Assembly (NCBI GenBank): GCA_029266415.1
Contig: JAQSWW010000015.1
Coordinates: 1 to 49,566 of the forward strand
From: Actinomycetospora sp.
GTDB taxonomy: Bacteria > Actinomycetota > Actinomycetes > Mycobacteriales > Pseudonocardiaceae
Direction of reading: 5' to 3'
DNA: 49,566 bases
Shown: one piece after another, positions 18,201 through 25,291 of the stretch
Numbering within the stretch: position 1 is the stretch's first letter
How the letters are laid out: the number at the start of each line of letters is the position of its first letter
The notes under the pieces: model-generated
Databases searched by the model: none
The model's input: the letters and a program-made list of their open reading frames with translations, nothing else
Told to the model about the DNA's origin: nothing
Program-made: the position numbers and the translations under genes

Positions 18201-18849
18201 CGTCGGGGTCGCGGGCCAGGACGAGCAGGTGGTCGCCCTCGGGGTCGGGCACCCCGTTCTGCGGTGCGGTCAGGCCCAGGGACAGCTCGGCGCCGTAGAC
18301 CGTCGGCACCCCCAGCTCCTGCGCGGCCTCGGCGAAGCGCACCACGCCGTACACGCCGTCGTGGTCGGTCAGCGCGATCGCCTCGAGCCCCAGCCGCGCG
18401 GCCTCCTCGACCAGCTCCTCGGGGTGCGAGGCGCCGTCGAGGAAGCTGAAGTTGGAGTGCGCGTGCAGCTCGGCGTACGGGACGGTGAGCCCGGTGGCCC
18501 GCGTCCCCGTCGGCGGCCGGTAGGGCGTGCGGTGCCGCGACCACGCCGGGCTGTCGCCCCCGTCGCCGGGGAACTGCTCGTCGCGCGGCAGGCGGATGCG
18601 GCCCGGGCCGTCGATCCGCTCGCTGTCGTCGAAGGCCAAGGGGTCGCGGACGACGTCGTCCGGGGCGTCGCCGTCGTCGGGGGGCCAGGGCCCGACGTGG
18701 CCCCCGTGCGGCTCGCCCTCGCGCGGCCCGGGCTGCACGGCCTTCCGCGTCCCGTTGCCCCGCCCCTGCAGGCTCGGGTTGTCGGCCGGGCGCCCGGACA
18801 GCACGCGCTCCATCTCCGACCAGTCCACCGGCGGGTTGTTCCACCCCAT
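15292..18849 (-). CDS. dnaE2: Error-prone DNA polymerase III alpha subunit (mutasome polymerase)
   Basis: C-family translesion polymerase that carries out damage-induced mutagenesis with ImuA' and ImuB. The 1185-residue product begins with about 120 low-complexity residues, then a PHP domain (LHAHSNFSFLDGASHPEELVEEA from residue 128, ALTDHDGVYG). Palm catalytic aspartates lie in GYPDIDLDIES (Asp523, 525 and 527). DnaE-type blocks include PGRSVIQWDKDD, PGPIQGGSVHPYIRRRNG and FGFPESHSISFASLVY, followed by an OB-fold region near the end. The tail is short compared with replicative DnaE1. The start ATG overlaps the imuB stop as TGATG, so translation is coupled. No residue loss is seen, so it should be active. 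Confidence 0.93.
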   Translation of the reverse strand: MGWNNPPVDWSEMERVLSGRPADNPSLQGRGNGTRKAVQPGPREGEPHGGHVGPWPPDDGDAPDDVVRDPLAFDDSERIDGPGRIRLPRDEQFPGDGGDSPAWSRHRTPYRPPTGTRATGLTVPYAELHAHSNFSFLDGASHPEELVEEAARLGLEAIALTDHDGVYGVVRFAEAAQELGVPTVYGAELSLGLTAPQNGVPDPEGDHLLVLARDPDGYRAISRAITEGQMHTHGEKGRPVYDPERVASTLGGHVQVLTGCRKGSVRRALAAGGADAAARELDRLVALFGAGNVAVELTDQGLPDDTERNAALAELAARADRGRGLHTVATTGAHYATPDRARLAAALGAVRARRSLDDAEGWLPPGPAHLRSGAEMAERFARHPEAVAHAARLGRECAFPLELLAPELPPFAVPEGETEASWLRRLTWMGAAVRYGDRLRSPRAFEVIDHELDVIEQQGFPGYFLIVADIVKFCDDHDIYCQGRGSAANSAVCFALGITHVDAVQMNLLFERFLSPERDGYPDIDLDIESDRREEAIQYVYARYGRDRAAQVANVITYRPRSAVRDAARALGFAQGQQDAWSKQIDRWGGPGGAAAELAGQVPEMPAAVASLAEQIAGFPRHLGIHSGGMVICDRPVDQVVPVEWGRMPGRSVIQWDKDDAAAVGLVKFDLLGLGMLSVLHYAADLVAAHHGVHVRLHDLQATDEKVFAMLAEGDSVGVFQVESRAQMATLPRLRPREFYDLVVEVALIRPGPIQGGSVHPYIRRRNGLERIVYDHPLCEPALEKTLGVPLFQEQLMQLAVDVAGFSAAEADELRRALSAKRSTERIERLRERFYAGMAANGITGELADTIFGKTKAFANFGFPESHSISFASLVYVSAWYKFYYPAAFCAALLRAQPMGFYSPQSLTADARRHGVVVLGPDVQVAADTPGLEPHPDSTGGVAVRLGLAGVRGLGDEVAARIVAERTARGAYRDVADLARRAELTTAQVEGLATAGALGCFGLARREALWAAGAAAAGVGVVRDGVRHDRLPDTAVGLEAPALPGMSAVELTVADVWATGVTPDSHPVTHLRASLDERGAYAVAAVADVGEGERIEVGGVVTHRQRPATAGGTTFLNLEDETGMLNVVCSEGLWARHRVVARTSAALVIRGRVERAPDAPTVVNLIADRVERLELRVPSSSRDFR

Positions 18850-20552
18850 CAGTCGTAGATCCCCTCCACCGTCCAGCGGCCGTCGCGGTGGACCAGCAGC
18901 AGCGCGCGGCCGACCGCGTCGGCGCCGGAGGCGACCGGGTCGGGCGCGAGGTCGGCGGCCGGGTCGGGCTCGGGGACGCGGCCGGCGTCGATCTCGTCGG
19001 CGGCGGTGGCGCACACGACCTGGATGCGCACACCGCCGCCGGCGGCCGACCGTGGGTCCCACCAGCGGCCGGGGTCGGGCCACGGGCCGCCCCACGCCCG
19101 GACCGGCGCGGTGGGCGCCGCCGGGTCGGTGCCCAGCGCCACGTGCGCGGGCGGCGCGGTGAGCCGGCCGCGGGACGCGCGGCGCACCGGCGCGCCGTCG
19201 GCGTCGAGCACCCGCACCGGCAGCGGCTCGGGCGGCACCCGGGCGGGCGAGGGCGCGGGCAGCGCCCCGGGCCAGGGCGCGGACGGGTCGAGCGCCGGCT
19301 CCCGCTCGTCGCCCCAGGGCACCAGCCGGATCCGCTCGCCCGGCCCGCGCCCGCCACCGGGCACCGCGGTGAGCACCTCCTCGGGCCCGAGCAGGCCCTG
19401 GACCCGCACCAGCGCGCGCCCCGCCCGCTCGTCGGCCACCCCGACCTCGCCCCACAGCCCGAGCTGCAGCCGGCCGGCGTCGACCACCTCCTCGGGCACC
19501 AGGCGCAGGACGGTCAGGCCCCCGTCGGGGTCGCCGGGGCCGCGGCGCGACAGCCACCCCTCGAGCTGCCAGCGCACGCGGTCGGCCGTGCCCGCCGGGG
19601 TCAGGGGCTCGGCGCAGCGCCACACGCGGGCCAGCTCGTCGCCGGCGGTGGTGCGGGCCTGCACGCCGAGCCGCGTGCACGCCAGGCCCGCCCGGCCCAG
19701 GGCCTCGTGCAGCCGCTCGGACAGCGAGCGGGCGGCGAAGGCGGCGGCATCGACCCGGTCGACCGGCGGGTCGAGCGGCAGCTCCGCGGTGAGCTCGTCG
19801 GGGATGCGGCGCCGCGAGGGCGGGCGCTCGTCGAGCCCGCGGGCCAGCCGGTGCGCCCGGACGGCGGCCGCGTCGAAGCGCGACGCCACGTCGGTGGCCG
19901 ACAGGGCGGCGAAGGAGCCCAGCGTGGTGAGCCCGAGCCGGCGCAGCAGGCCGATGAGCTCCGCGCGCGCGGCGCTGGCGTCGTCGTCGGCCCCGGCGGT
20001 GTCGGGCTCGACGCCCGGCTCGAGCTCGAGCTCGGCGACCGGCAGCGGCGCGAGGAACGCCGGGCTCTCCCCCGGCGGCACCAGCAGCGACCGGCGCGCG
20101 GCGAGCCCGGCGGCGAACAGCCCGTCGGCCACCCCCACCTGGCACTCGACGCGGGCGCGCGCCGCGACGTGGTCGACCAGGCGCTCGGCCACGACCTCCT
20201 CCCCGCCGAAGTAGCGCGCGGGCCCGCGGGCCGACAGCGCCACCAGCCCGGGGCGCACCACCTCCACCCCCGGCGCCAGCTCCTCCACCGCCGCCGCGAC
20301 CGGCTCGAAGCAGCGGGCATCGCGCTCGGGATCGCGGGCGAGCACCGCGAGGTCGGGGCAGCGCGCCTGGGCCTCGCGGCGGCGCAGCCCCCGGCGCACG
20401 CCCTGCGCGCGCGCCGTCGCCGAGCAGGCCACCACCCGGTGCGACGCCAGGACCGCGGCCGGACGGGCCGCGGGCAGGCCCGCCTCGGCCGCGCCCGCCA
20501 CCACCGGCCAGTCGGGACACCACAGGGCCAGCACCCGCACCGGCGAGCTCAC
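18849..20552 (-). CDS. imuB: ImuB, catalytically degenerate Y-family polymerase adaptor
   Basis: Hub of the mutasome: it binds the beta clamp and recruits ImuA' and DnaE2. The 567-residue protein has the Y-family fold but lacks its catalytic acids. The first motif reads LALWCPDWPV, and where active polymerases have S-x-D-E it has LSARGPARYFGGE. That matches what is known of ImuB in mycobacteria. A clamp-binding motif QLGLWG lies at residues 363-368 (QLPLWG in M. tuberculosis ImuB). The C-terminal 200 residues are Pro/Arg-rich and end in a conserved-looking segment GRWTVEGIYD. GTG 20552 overlaps the imuA' stop as GTGA, and the stop overlaps dnaE2. Confidence 0.9.
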   Translation of the reverse strand: MSSPVRVLALWCPDWPVVAGAAEAGLPAARPAAVLASHRVVACSATARAQGVRRGLRRREAQARCPDLAVLARDPERDARCFEPVAAAVEELAPGVEVVRPGLVALSARGPARYFGGEEVVAERLVDHVAARARVECQVGVADGLFAAGLAARRSLLVPPGESPAFLAPLPVAELELEPGVEPDTAGADDDASAARAELIGLLRRLGLTTLGSFAALSATDVASRFDAAAVRAHRLARGLDERPPSRRRIPDELTAELPLDPPVDRVDAAAFAARSLSERLHEALGRAGLACTRLGVQARTTAGDELARVWRCAEPLTPAGTADRVRWQLEGWLSRRGPGDPDGGLTVLRLVPEEVVDAGRLQLGLWGEVGVADERAGRALVRVQGLLGPEEVLTAVPGGGRGPGERIRLVPWGDEREPALDPSAPWPGALPAPSPARVPPEPLPVRVLDADGAPVRRASRGRLTAPPAHVALGTDPAAPTAPVRAWGGPWPDPGRWWDPRSAAGGGVRIQVVCATAADEIDAGRVPEPDPAADLAPDPVASGADAVGRALLLVHRDGRWTVEGIYD

Positions 20553-21454
20553 CCCGCCACCCCGATGCGTGCCGGCGACTCGCCCGGGCGCTCCCGCGGC
20601 ACCGGCGGGCCGGTGAGCGGCGCCCCGACCGGCAGCTCCCCGTCCGGGGCGCACCCGCCCGCCGGACCCGGCAGCAGGACCGGGACCTCCTGCTCGCCCG
20701 GGCGCCCGCGGGCCGCGCAGCGCACGCGGACCCGGCGCGAGCGCAGGCGGCCCGCGCCGTCGCCGCCGAGCCCGGCCCACGCGCTGCCCTCGGCCCGCAG
20801 CTCCACCTCGGCGCCCGGCCACGCGCCCGGCCCGGACCCCTCGGCCGCGACCGGGACCAGCACCGCCCCGCGCTGGCGCACCCGGGCGCCGAGCCGCTGC
20901 CGGTCGCCCGCCGACCACCGCACGCCGGGCAGCGTGGTGTCGAGCACGACCACGTCGACCCCGTCGACCAACGCCGCGACCACCGCCGCCGGGCGCGGCC
21001 CGGGGCGGGGCACCAGCGCCGTGCGGGCGAGGTCGAGCCCCGCCTCGGCCGCGGCCTGGACCCCCAGGTCGGGCAGGCCGACCAGCGCGCACCACGACCC
21101 GGCCCGCGACGCCTCGGCCAGCACCGCGAGCAGCAGCGACGTCGACCCGTACACCGCGACCGTCGACCCGCGCCGCAGCCCCCCGTCGGGCAGGAGCCCG
21201 GCGAGCGGACCGGCCACGGGCAGCACCGGGCCGCCCTCACGATCGGCGGGAGGGGGCGGCACGGGCTCCGGCTCGGGCTCCGGCGTCGCCGCCCCCGGAT
21301 CGGGCGGGACCGCCGCCCGGCGGCCCCCGCGTCGGCCCGCCAGCCCCGTCAGTTCGGAGGCCCGCACCACCCCCAGGTCGGCCCAGCGGCGTGCCGGGGA
21401 ACCCTGCTCGTCGAGCAGCGACGAGACCGACGACGGCAACGGTGCAGCGCCCAC
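20549..21454 (-). CDS. imuA': ImuA'-like mutasome protein
   Basis: RecA-fold-related accessory factor of translesion synthesis, first gene of the operon. The 301-residue product has a divergent N-terminus, then GGLRRGSTVAVYGSTSLLLAVLAEASRAGSWCALVGLPDLGVQAAAEAGLD, which has the shape of a RecA-like nucleotide fold although the Walker A is degenerate (GSTSLL in place of GxxGxGKT/S). VDVVVLDTTLPG fits a Walker B strand. GTG 21454 follows GGAGGGG and lies just inside the perfect SOS box; an open frame further upstream runs through the operator and promoter and is not coding. Identification rests on fold, length and the strict imuA'-imuB-dnaE2 order. The sequence alone would be called hypothetical. 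Confidence 0.82.
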   Translation of the reverse strand: MGAAPLPSSVSSLLDEQGSPARRWADLGVVRASELTGLAGRRGGRRAAVPPDPGAATPEPEPEPVPPPPADREGGPVLPVAGPLAGLLPDGGLRRGSTVAVYGSTSLLLAVLAEASRAGSWCALVGLPDLGVQAAAEAGLDLARTALVPRPGPRPAAVVAALVDGVDVVVLDTTLPGVRWSAGDRQRLGARVRQRGAVLVPVAAEGSGPGAWPGAEVELRAEGSAWAGLGGDGAGRLRSRRVRVRCAARGRPGEQEVPVLLPGPAGGCAPDGELPVGAPLTGPPVPRERPGESPARIGVAG

Positions 21455-21467
21455 GACCCCTCCTCGG

Positions 21468-21483
21468 TCGAACACATGTTCGA
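21468..21483 (-). promoter_or_regulatory. LexA SOS box of the imuA'-imuB-dnaE2 operon
   Basis: TCGAAC-ACAT-GTTCGA is a perfect match to the actinobacterial LexA operator consensus TCGAAC-N4-GTTCGA. It starts 14 bases upstream of the imuA' start and lies immediately downstream of the -10 element, so bound LexA would cover the transcription start. Confidence 0.92.
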
Positions 21484-21492
21484 ACGAGGAGA

Positions 21493-21515
21493 ACGCTAAC
21501 CCACCCCACCGACAA
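21493..21515 (-). promoter_or_regulatory. RecA-NDp/PafBC-type promoter of the mutasome operon
   Basis: On the minus strand TTGTCGGTG (21507-21515), eight bases, TAGCGT (21493-21498). This matches in every fixed position the LexA/RecA-independent DNA-damage promoter motif described for actinobacteria (TTGTCRGTG-N8-TAnnnT), now linked to the PafBC activator. Its -10 lies nine bases upstream of the SOS box. Confidence 0.72.
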
Positions 21516-21561
21516 CGCGCCAAGGAACGCCGGAGGTCACCCCGACGGGGCGCCGCCGGAG

Positions 21562-21583
21562 CACCGGGCCGCTCCCCCCGGTG
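21562..21583 (-). terminator. Hairpin after the ABC transporter gene
   Basis: CACCGGG (21562-21568) and CCCGGTG (21577-21583) form a 7-bp stem with an 8-base loop directly after the ABC gene stop and before the mutasome promoter. It may separate the two transcription units. Confidence 0.4.
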
Positions 21584-23413
21584 TCAGACCCGCGACGGCG
21601 ACGGCAGCGACCCGAGGTCCCACCGCCCCTCACCCTGCAGCTCCAGGCGCGTGTCGTGGAACGCCTCGAGACTGCTGCGGTGCCCGACGCTGACCAGGAT
21701 CATCTCCGGCAGCTCGCGCCGCAGCAGCGTGTAGAGCTCGTGCTCCAGCCCCTCGTCGAGCGCCGCGGTGGCCTCGTCGAGGAAGACGACGTCCGGGCGT
21801 GCGAGCAACAGGCGGCCGAACCCGAGGCGCTGCTGCTCGCCGGGCGAGAGCTCCCGCCACCAGACCCGCTCCTCGTCGAGCCGGTCGACCAGCTGCCCCA
21901 GGGCGACGGAGCGCAGCACCTCGGCGGCCCGCTCGTCGTCGACCTCCTCGGGGCCTCCCGGGTAGGCCAACGCGGTGCGCAGCGTGCCGAGGGGCACGTA
22001 GGGCTGCTGGGAGAGGAACACCGCGCGCGGCCCGCCCGGCCGGGCGACCTCGCCCTCGGCGAACGGCCACAGGTCGGCGAGGCTCCGCAGCAACGTGGTC
22101 TTGCCGTACCCCGAGCGCCCGGTGACGAGGAGACCGTCCCCCGGCCCGAGGTCGAGGTCCAGGTCGGAGACGAGGACCTCGCCGTCGGGCCGGCGCACGG
22201 TGAGGTCGCGGACGGTCACCCCGTCCTCGCGCTCGGACACGCCGACCTCGGGGAGCCGGCGCGCCTCCTCGTCCGCGTCGAGCAGGCCGGTGAGACGGTC
22301 GAGCACCGCCCGGTAGGCGGCGAACTGGTCGTAGGCGTTGCGGAAGAACGACAGCCCGTCGTGCACCTGCGAGAACGCGCTCGCGGTCTGCTGGACGTCG
22401 CCGAGGGTGATCGCCTGGGCGAAGAAGCGCGGTGCCTGGATGATCACCGGGAACACCACCGAGATCTGGGTGGCGGCCAGGTTGAAGCCCTGGAACCCCA
22501 GGTTCCGCCGCACGATCCGCCAGTAGTTGGCGATGACCGCGGCGAAGCGGGAGTCGAGCGTGCGCTTCTCCAGCGGCTCACCGCGCAGGAAGGCGATGTT
22601 CTCGGCGTTGTCGCGCACGCGCACGAGCCCGTACCGGTAGGTCGCGCTCAGACCCTCGTTGAGGAAGTTGAGCCGGATGAGCGGGCGGCCGATCCGGAAG
22701 GCGATGACCGTCACGACGATGACGTAGAGGAACGCGAGGAAGGTCATCGCCCGCGGGATCTCGACCCCCGCGATCGACAGGGGACCCGAGAGCAGCCAGA
22801 GCACGTAGGTGAACGAGACGACGGAGAGCACCGCGTTCACCGCGCCCGAGGGCCCGACCGAGAGGTCGTGCGAGGTCCCGGCGAACGCGGTGATGTCCTC
22901 CTGGATGCGCTGGTCGGGGTTGTCGACCTGCCGGGGCGCGAAGCGCGCCCGGTGGTAGGCCCGGCCGCCCAGCCAGTCGCCGAGCAGTCGCTCGTTGAGC
23001 CACTCCCGCAGGCGGATCACGAAGGCCTGGCCCACGTAGTAGGCCACCAGCACCTCCGCCACGTACAGCGTCGCGAGGACCGCGAAGATGCCGACGGCGG
23101 ACCAGAACGCGCCGGCGTCGAGCTCCTGGAGAGCGGTGTAGAGGGCGTTGCTGTTGTAGGAGAGCAGGACGTTGAGCCGCACGGCGACGACGACCAGGGC
23201 CAGGAGGGCGAGGACGAACAGCAGGGGCCGCCACCCCTCGTCACCCCTCGGGTGCAACCAGGGCCCCACGAGGCGCCGGACCTGCCGACCCCAGGTGGTG
23301 GACCGCGCGAGGAGCAGCCCCACGAGCGCGACCACCACGACGGTCGCCACGAACGTGACCACGATCCAGATCAGGCTCGACAGCCACTCGGCGGCCCAAT
23401 CGACGCTGCCCAC
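21584..23413 (-). CDS. ABC transporter, permease-ATPase fusion of BacA/Rv1819c type
   Basis: Membrane transporter of 609 residues with an N-terminal SbmA/BacA-like transmembrane domain and a C-terminal ATPase. The M. tuberculosis relative Rv1819c (639 residues) imports vitamin B12 and antimicrobial peptides. Six or seven helices are followed by the family stretches LREWLNERLLGDWLGGRAYHR, NPDQRIQEDI and ENIAFLRGEPLEK. The nucleotide-binding domain has Walker A GRSGYGKTT, Q-loop FLSQQPYVPLGTL, signature LSPGEQQRLGFGRLLL and Walker B DVVFLDEATAAL, then the H-loop His in VGHRS. Start GTG 23413 has an AGGAG five bases before it. The gene stands alone, and substrate is inferred only from family. 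Confidence 0.86.
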   Translation of the reverse strand: MGSVDWAAEWLSSLIWIVVTFVATVVVVALVGLLLARSTTWGRQVRRLVGPWLHPRGDEGWRPLLFVLALLALVVVAVRLNVLLSYNSNALYTALQELDAGAFWSAVGIFAVLATLYVAEVLVAYYVGQAFVIRLREWLNERLLGDWLGGRAYHRARFAPRQVDNPDQRIQEDITAFAGTSHDLSVGPSGAVNAVLSVVSFTYVLWLLSGPLSIAGVEIPRAMTFLAFLYVIVVTVIAFRIGRPLIRLNFLNEGLSATYRYGLVRVRDNAENIAFLRGEPLEKRTLDSRFAAVIANYWRIVRRNLGFQGFNLAATQISVVFPVIIQAPRFFAQAITLGDVQQTASAFSQVHDGLSFFRNAYDQFAAYRAVLDRLTGLLDADEEARRLPEVGVSEREDGVTVRDLTVRRPDGEVLVSDLDLDLGPGDGLLVTGRSGYGKTTLLRSLADLWPFAEGEVARPGGPRAVFLSQQPYVPLGTLRTALAYPGGPEEVDDERAAEVLRSVALGQLVDRLDEERVWWRELSPGEQQRLGFGRLLLARPDVVFLDEATAALDEGLEHELYTLLRRELPEMILVSVGHRSSLEAFHDTRLELQGEGRWDLGSLPSPSRV

Positions 23414-23490
23414 CCGCGCTCCTCTCACCAGCCAAGATCGGCGCAGCGTAGCGACGGGCAGGGCGGCGGGTCGGGAGGGGCGAGGACCCG

Positions 23491-23509
23491 CGGGACGGGA
23501 TCCGTCCCG
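23491..23509 (-). terminator. Intrinsic terminator after the small chorismate mutase gene
   Basis: CGGGACGG, loop GAT, CCGTCCCG: a perfect 8-bp stem ten bases past the stop codon of the chorismate mutase-like gene and before the ABC transporter start on the same strand. Confidence 0.5.
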
Positions 23510-23519
23510 ACCGTGCGGC

Positions 23520-23813
23520 TCAGCGCCGGCCGGCGAGGACCGCGTCCTCGACCCGGCAGGCCTCCTCCATCAGCAGGTCGGACAGCCGCACCAGGAAGGC
23601 CTCGTCGAGCCCGTGCTCGCGGGCGTAGGCCGCGGCCCGCCCCTCCACCTCGCCCGCCCGGTCGGGCTGGAACGCCGCCAGCCCCGCCCGGGCCTTCACC
23701 GCCGCGACCCGCTCGATGCACCGCACCCGGTCGCGCACCAGGGCGAACAGGGCCTCGTCGATGCCGTCGAGCTCCGACCGCAGGGCCTCGAGCTCGGGCT
23801 CCGGTGTGCTCAT
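23520..23813 (-). CDS. AroQ-type chorismate mutase family protein
   Basis: 97-residue all-helical protein. Its first half reads LRSELDGIDEALFALVRDRVRCIERVAAVKARAGLAAFQPDR, which matches the chorismate mutase II pattern (R..ID..D..L..L...R, then K). The second half, AGEVEGRAAAYAREHGLDEAFLVRLSDLLMEEACRVEDAVL, supplies the C-terminal helix with an E-A-C-R-x-E in place of E..SR.EQ. It most resembles PchB-like small domains (isochorismate pyruvate lyase/chorismate mutase) used in secondary metabolism, so its substrate could be chorismate or isochorismate. It lacks aromatic-pathway neighbours and is distinct from the Rv0948c-like chorismate mutase near 41 kb. ATG 23813; own terminator follows. Confidence 0.75.
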   Translation of the reverse strand: MSTPEPELEALRSELDGIDEALFALVRDRVRCIERVAAVKARAGLAAFQPDRAGEVEGRAAAYAREHGLDEAFLVRLSDLLMEEACRVEDAVLAGRR

Positions 23814-23884
23814 GCCCCTCCTGCCCGGCGAGCGATCTCACCGAGAGTGATGACGACGCGAGGTCGACACCCTACGCTCCCCGT

Positions 23885-25291
23885 ATGGCCTCGCCGAGCG
23901 TCACGTGGCGTGGCTTCGCGCCGTTCCTGCCCGTGGCGGCGGGGCTGTTCTGCATCCAGCTCGACTTCTTCTCGCTGGGCCTGGCCCTGCCCACGATCGC
24001 CCTCGACCTGGGCACCACGGTCACCGACCTGCAGTGGGCGCTGAGCGGCTACATGATCGCCCTCGGCGCCCTGCTGATCCCGGCCGGACGGCTCGGCGAC
24101 GTCCTCGGGCGCCGCGAGGTGGTCCTCGCCGGGATCGCGGTGTTCGGCCTGAGCTCGCTGGTCTGCGGCCTCGCGTCCACAGTGCCGCTGCTCGTGGGCG
24201 CGCGGGTCGTCCAGGGCGTCGGCGCGGCCCTGATCATGCCGTCGAGCTTCGCGCTGGTCACCAACGCGACGACCGAGCAGGAGCGCCCCCGGATCACCGG
24301 GATGATGCTCGGGGTGGCCGGGATCGGCACCGCGCTGGGCCCGGTGGTCGGCGGCGTCCTGTCCTCGACCGCGGGCTGGCGGTGGGTGTTCCTCGTCAAC
24401 GTGCCGGTCGCGCTGCTCGCGCTCTGGGGCGGCCGGCGGCTGCGCACCTCCCGGGACGAGACGGCCGGCCGCGACCTCCGGCGGCTCGACTGGGCGGGCG
24501 CGCTCACCGTGGTCGGTGGCCTGGTCGCCGTCAGCGTCGCGGTCGACGACGTCGCCGCGGAGGGCTGGACCGCGCCGGAGACCTGGGTGCCGCTGCTGCT
24601 CGGTGTGCTGCTCCTGGGGGCGTTCGCCGTCCGGGAGACCCGCGCCGCCGAACCCCTCGTCCGGCCCTCGCTGGTGCGCGACCGCCTGTTCGTCGTGCTG
24701 CTCGTGGCCGGGACGCTGGCCAACATCGGCACGGTGGTGTTCGTCGTCGCCGCCACCATCGAGCTGCAGACCCTGCGCGGCCTGTCCGCGGCCGCCGCCG
24801 GCGTGGCGTTCTGCGTGTCGTCGATCGGGCTGGCCGCGTGCGGTCCGCTGTCCGGCTGGTTGACGACCCGGGCACCCGCGGGCCTCGTCATGGCCGTGGC
24901 GGTCCTGGCCGCCGCCCCGGCGCTCGCGCTGCTGGCCCTCGCCGGACCGCTCCCCCTCTACGTCCTCGCGCTCGGGCTCTGCGGGCTGACGACGGGCATG
25001 GGCTTCTCCCTGGGCCAGGTCGCGGTCCAGAACGTGCTGCCCGCGGAGCGCTCGGCCGAGGGCAGCGGGGTGATGCTGACCGCGCTCATCAGCGTCGGCG
25101 GTCTCGGGATCGTGGCGGCCAGCGCGGCCATCGAGGCCGTGGGTCCGCGACCGCCGACCACCGACGGCGTGGCCGTCACCCTGCTGGGCACCGCGGCCGC
25201 CCTGCTCCTCGCCGGTCTCGTCGCCCTCGCGGTCGAGTGGCCGCGCCGCACCCGGCGGACGGCGGTGGACCGGGAGAGGGTGACGTCATGA
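23885..25291 (+). CDS. MFS multidrug exporter, DHA2 (14-TM) type
   Basis: Proton-driven drug exporter family, 468 residues, long enough for 14 helices. Helix 1 contains FCIQLDFFSLGLALPTIALDLG, a DHA2 motif (L-D-x-T/F-x-x-x-x-A-L-P). The loop motif GRLGDVLGRREVVLAG follows helix 2, and motif C appears as GVAGIGTALGPVVGGVL in helix 5. ATG 23885 follows a possible -10 TACGCT at 23873-23878 by six bases, so the mRNA may be leaderless. The uronate-dehydrogenase-like gene starts inside the stop codon (ATGA), so the two are translated together. That coupling argues for a metabolite rather than a drug as the natural substrate, but this is inference. Confidence 0.82.
   Translation: MASPSVTWRGFAPFLPVAAGLFCIQLDFFSLGLALPTIALDLGTTVTDLQWALSGYMIALGALLIPAGRLGDVLGRREVVLAGIAVFGLSSLVCGLASTVPLLVGARVVQGVGAALIMPSSFALVTNATTEQERPRITGMMLGVAGIGTALGPVVGGVLSSTAGWRWVFLVNVPVALLALWGGRRLRTSRDETAGRDLRRLDWAGALTVVGGLVAVSVAVDDVAAEGWTAPETWVPLLLGVLLLGAFAVRETRAAEPLVRPSLVRDRLFVVLLVAGTLANIGTVVFVVAATIELQTLRGLSAAAAGVAFCVSSIGLAACGPLSGWLTTRAPAGLVMAVAVLAAAPALALLALAGPLPLYVLALGLCGLTTGMGFSLGQVAVQNVLPAERSAEGSGVMLTALISVGGLGIVAASAAIEAVGPRPPTTDGVAVTLLGTAAALLLAGLVALAVEWPRRTRRTAVDRERVTS

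Noticed and set aside
21455-21523. Longer N-terminus for imuA' reading through the SOS box
   Set aside because: It would translate the promoter and operator; GTG 21454 has a good RBS just downstream.
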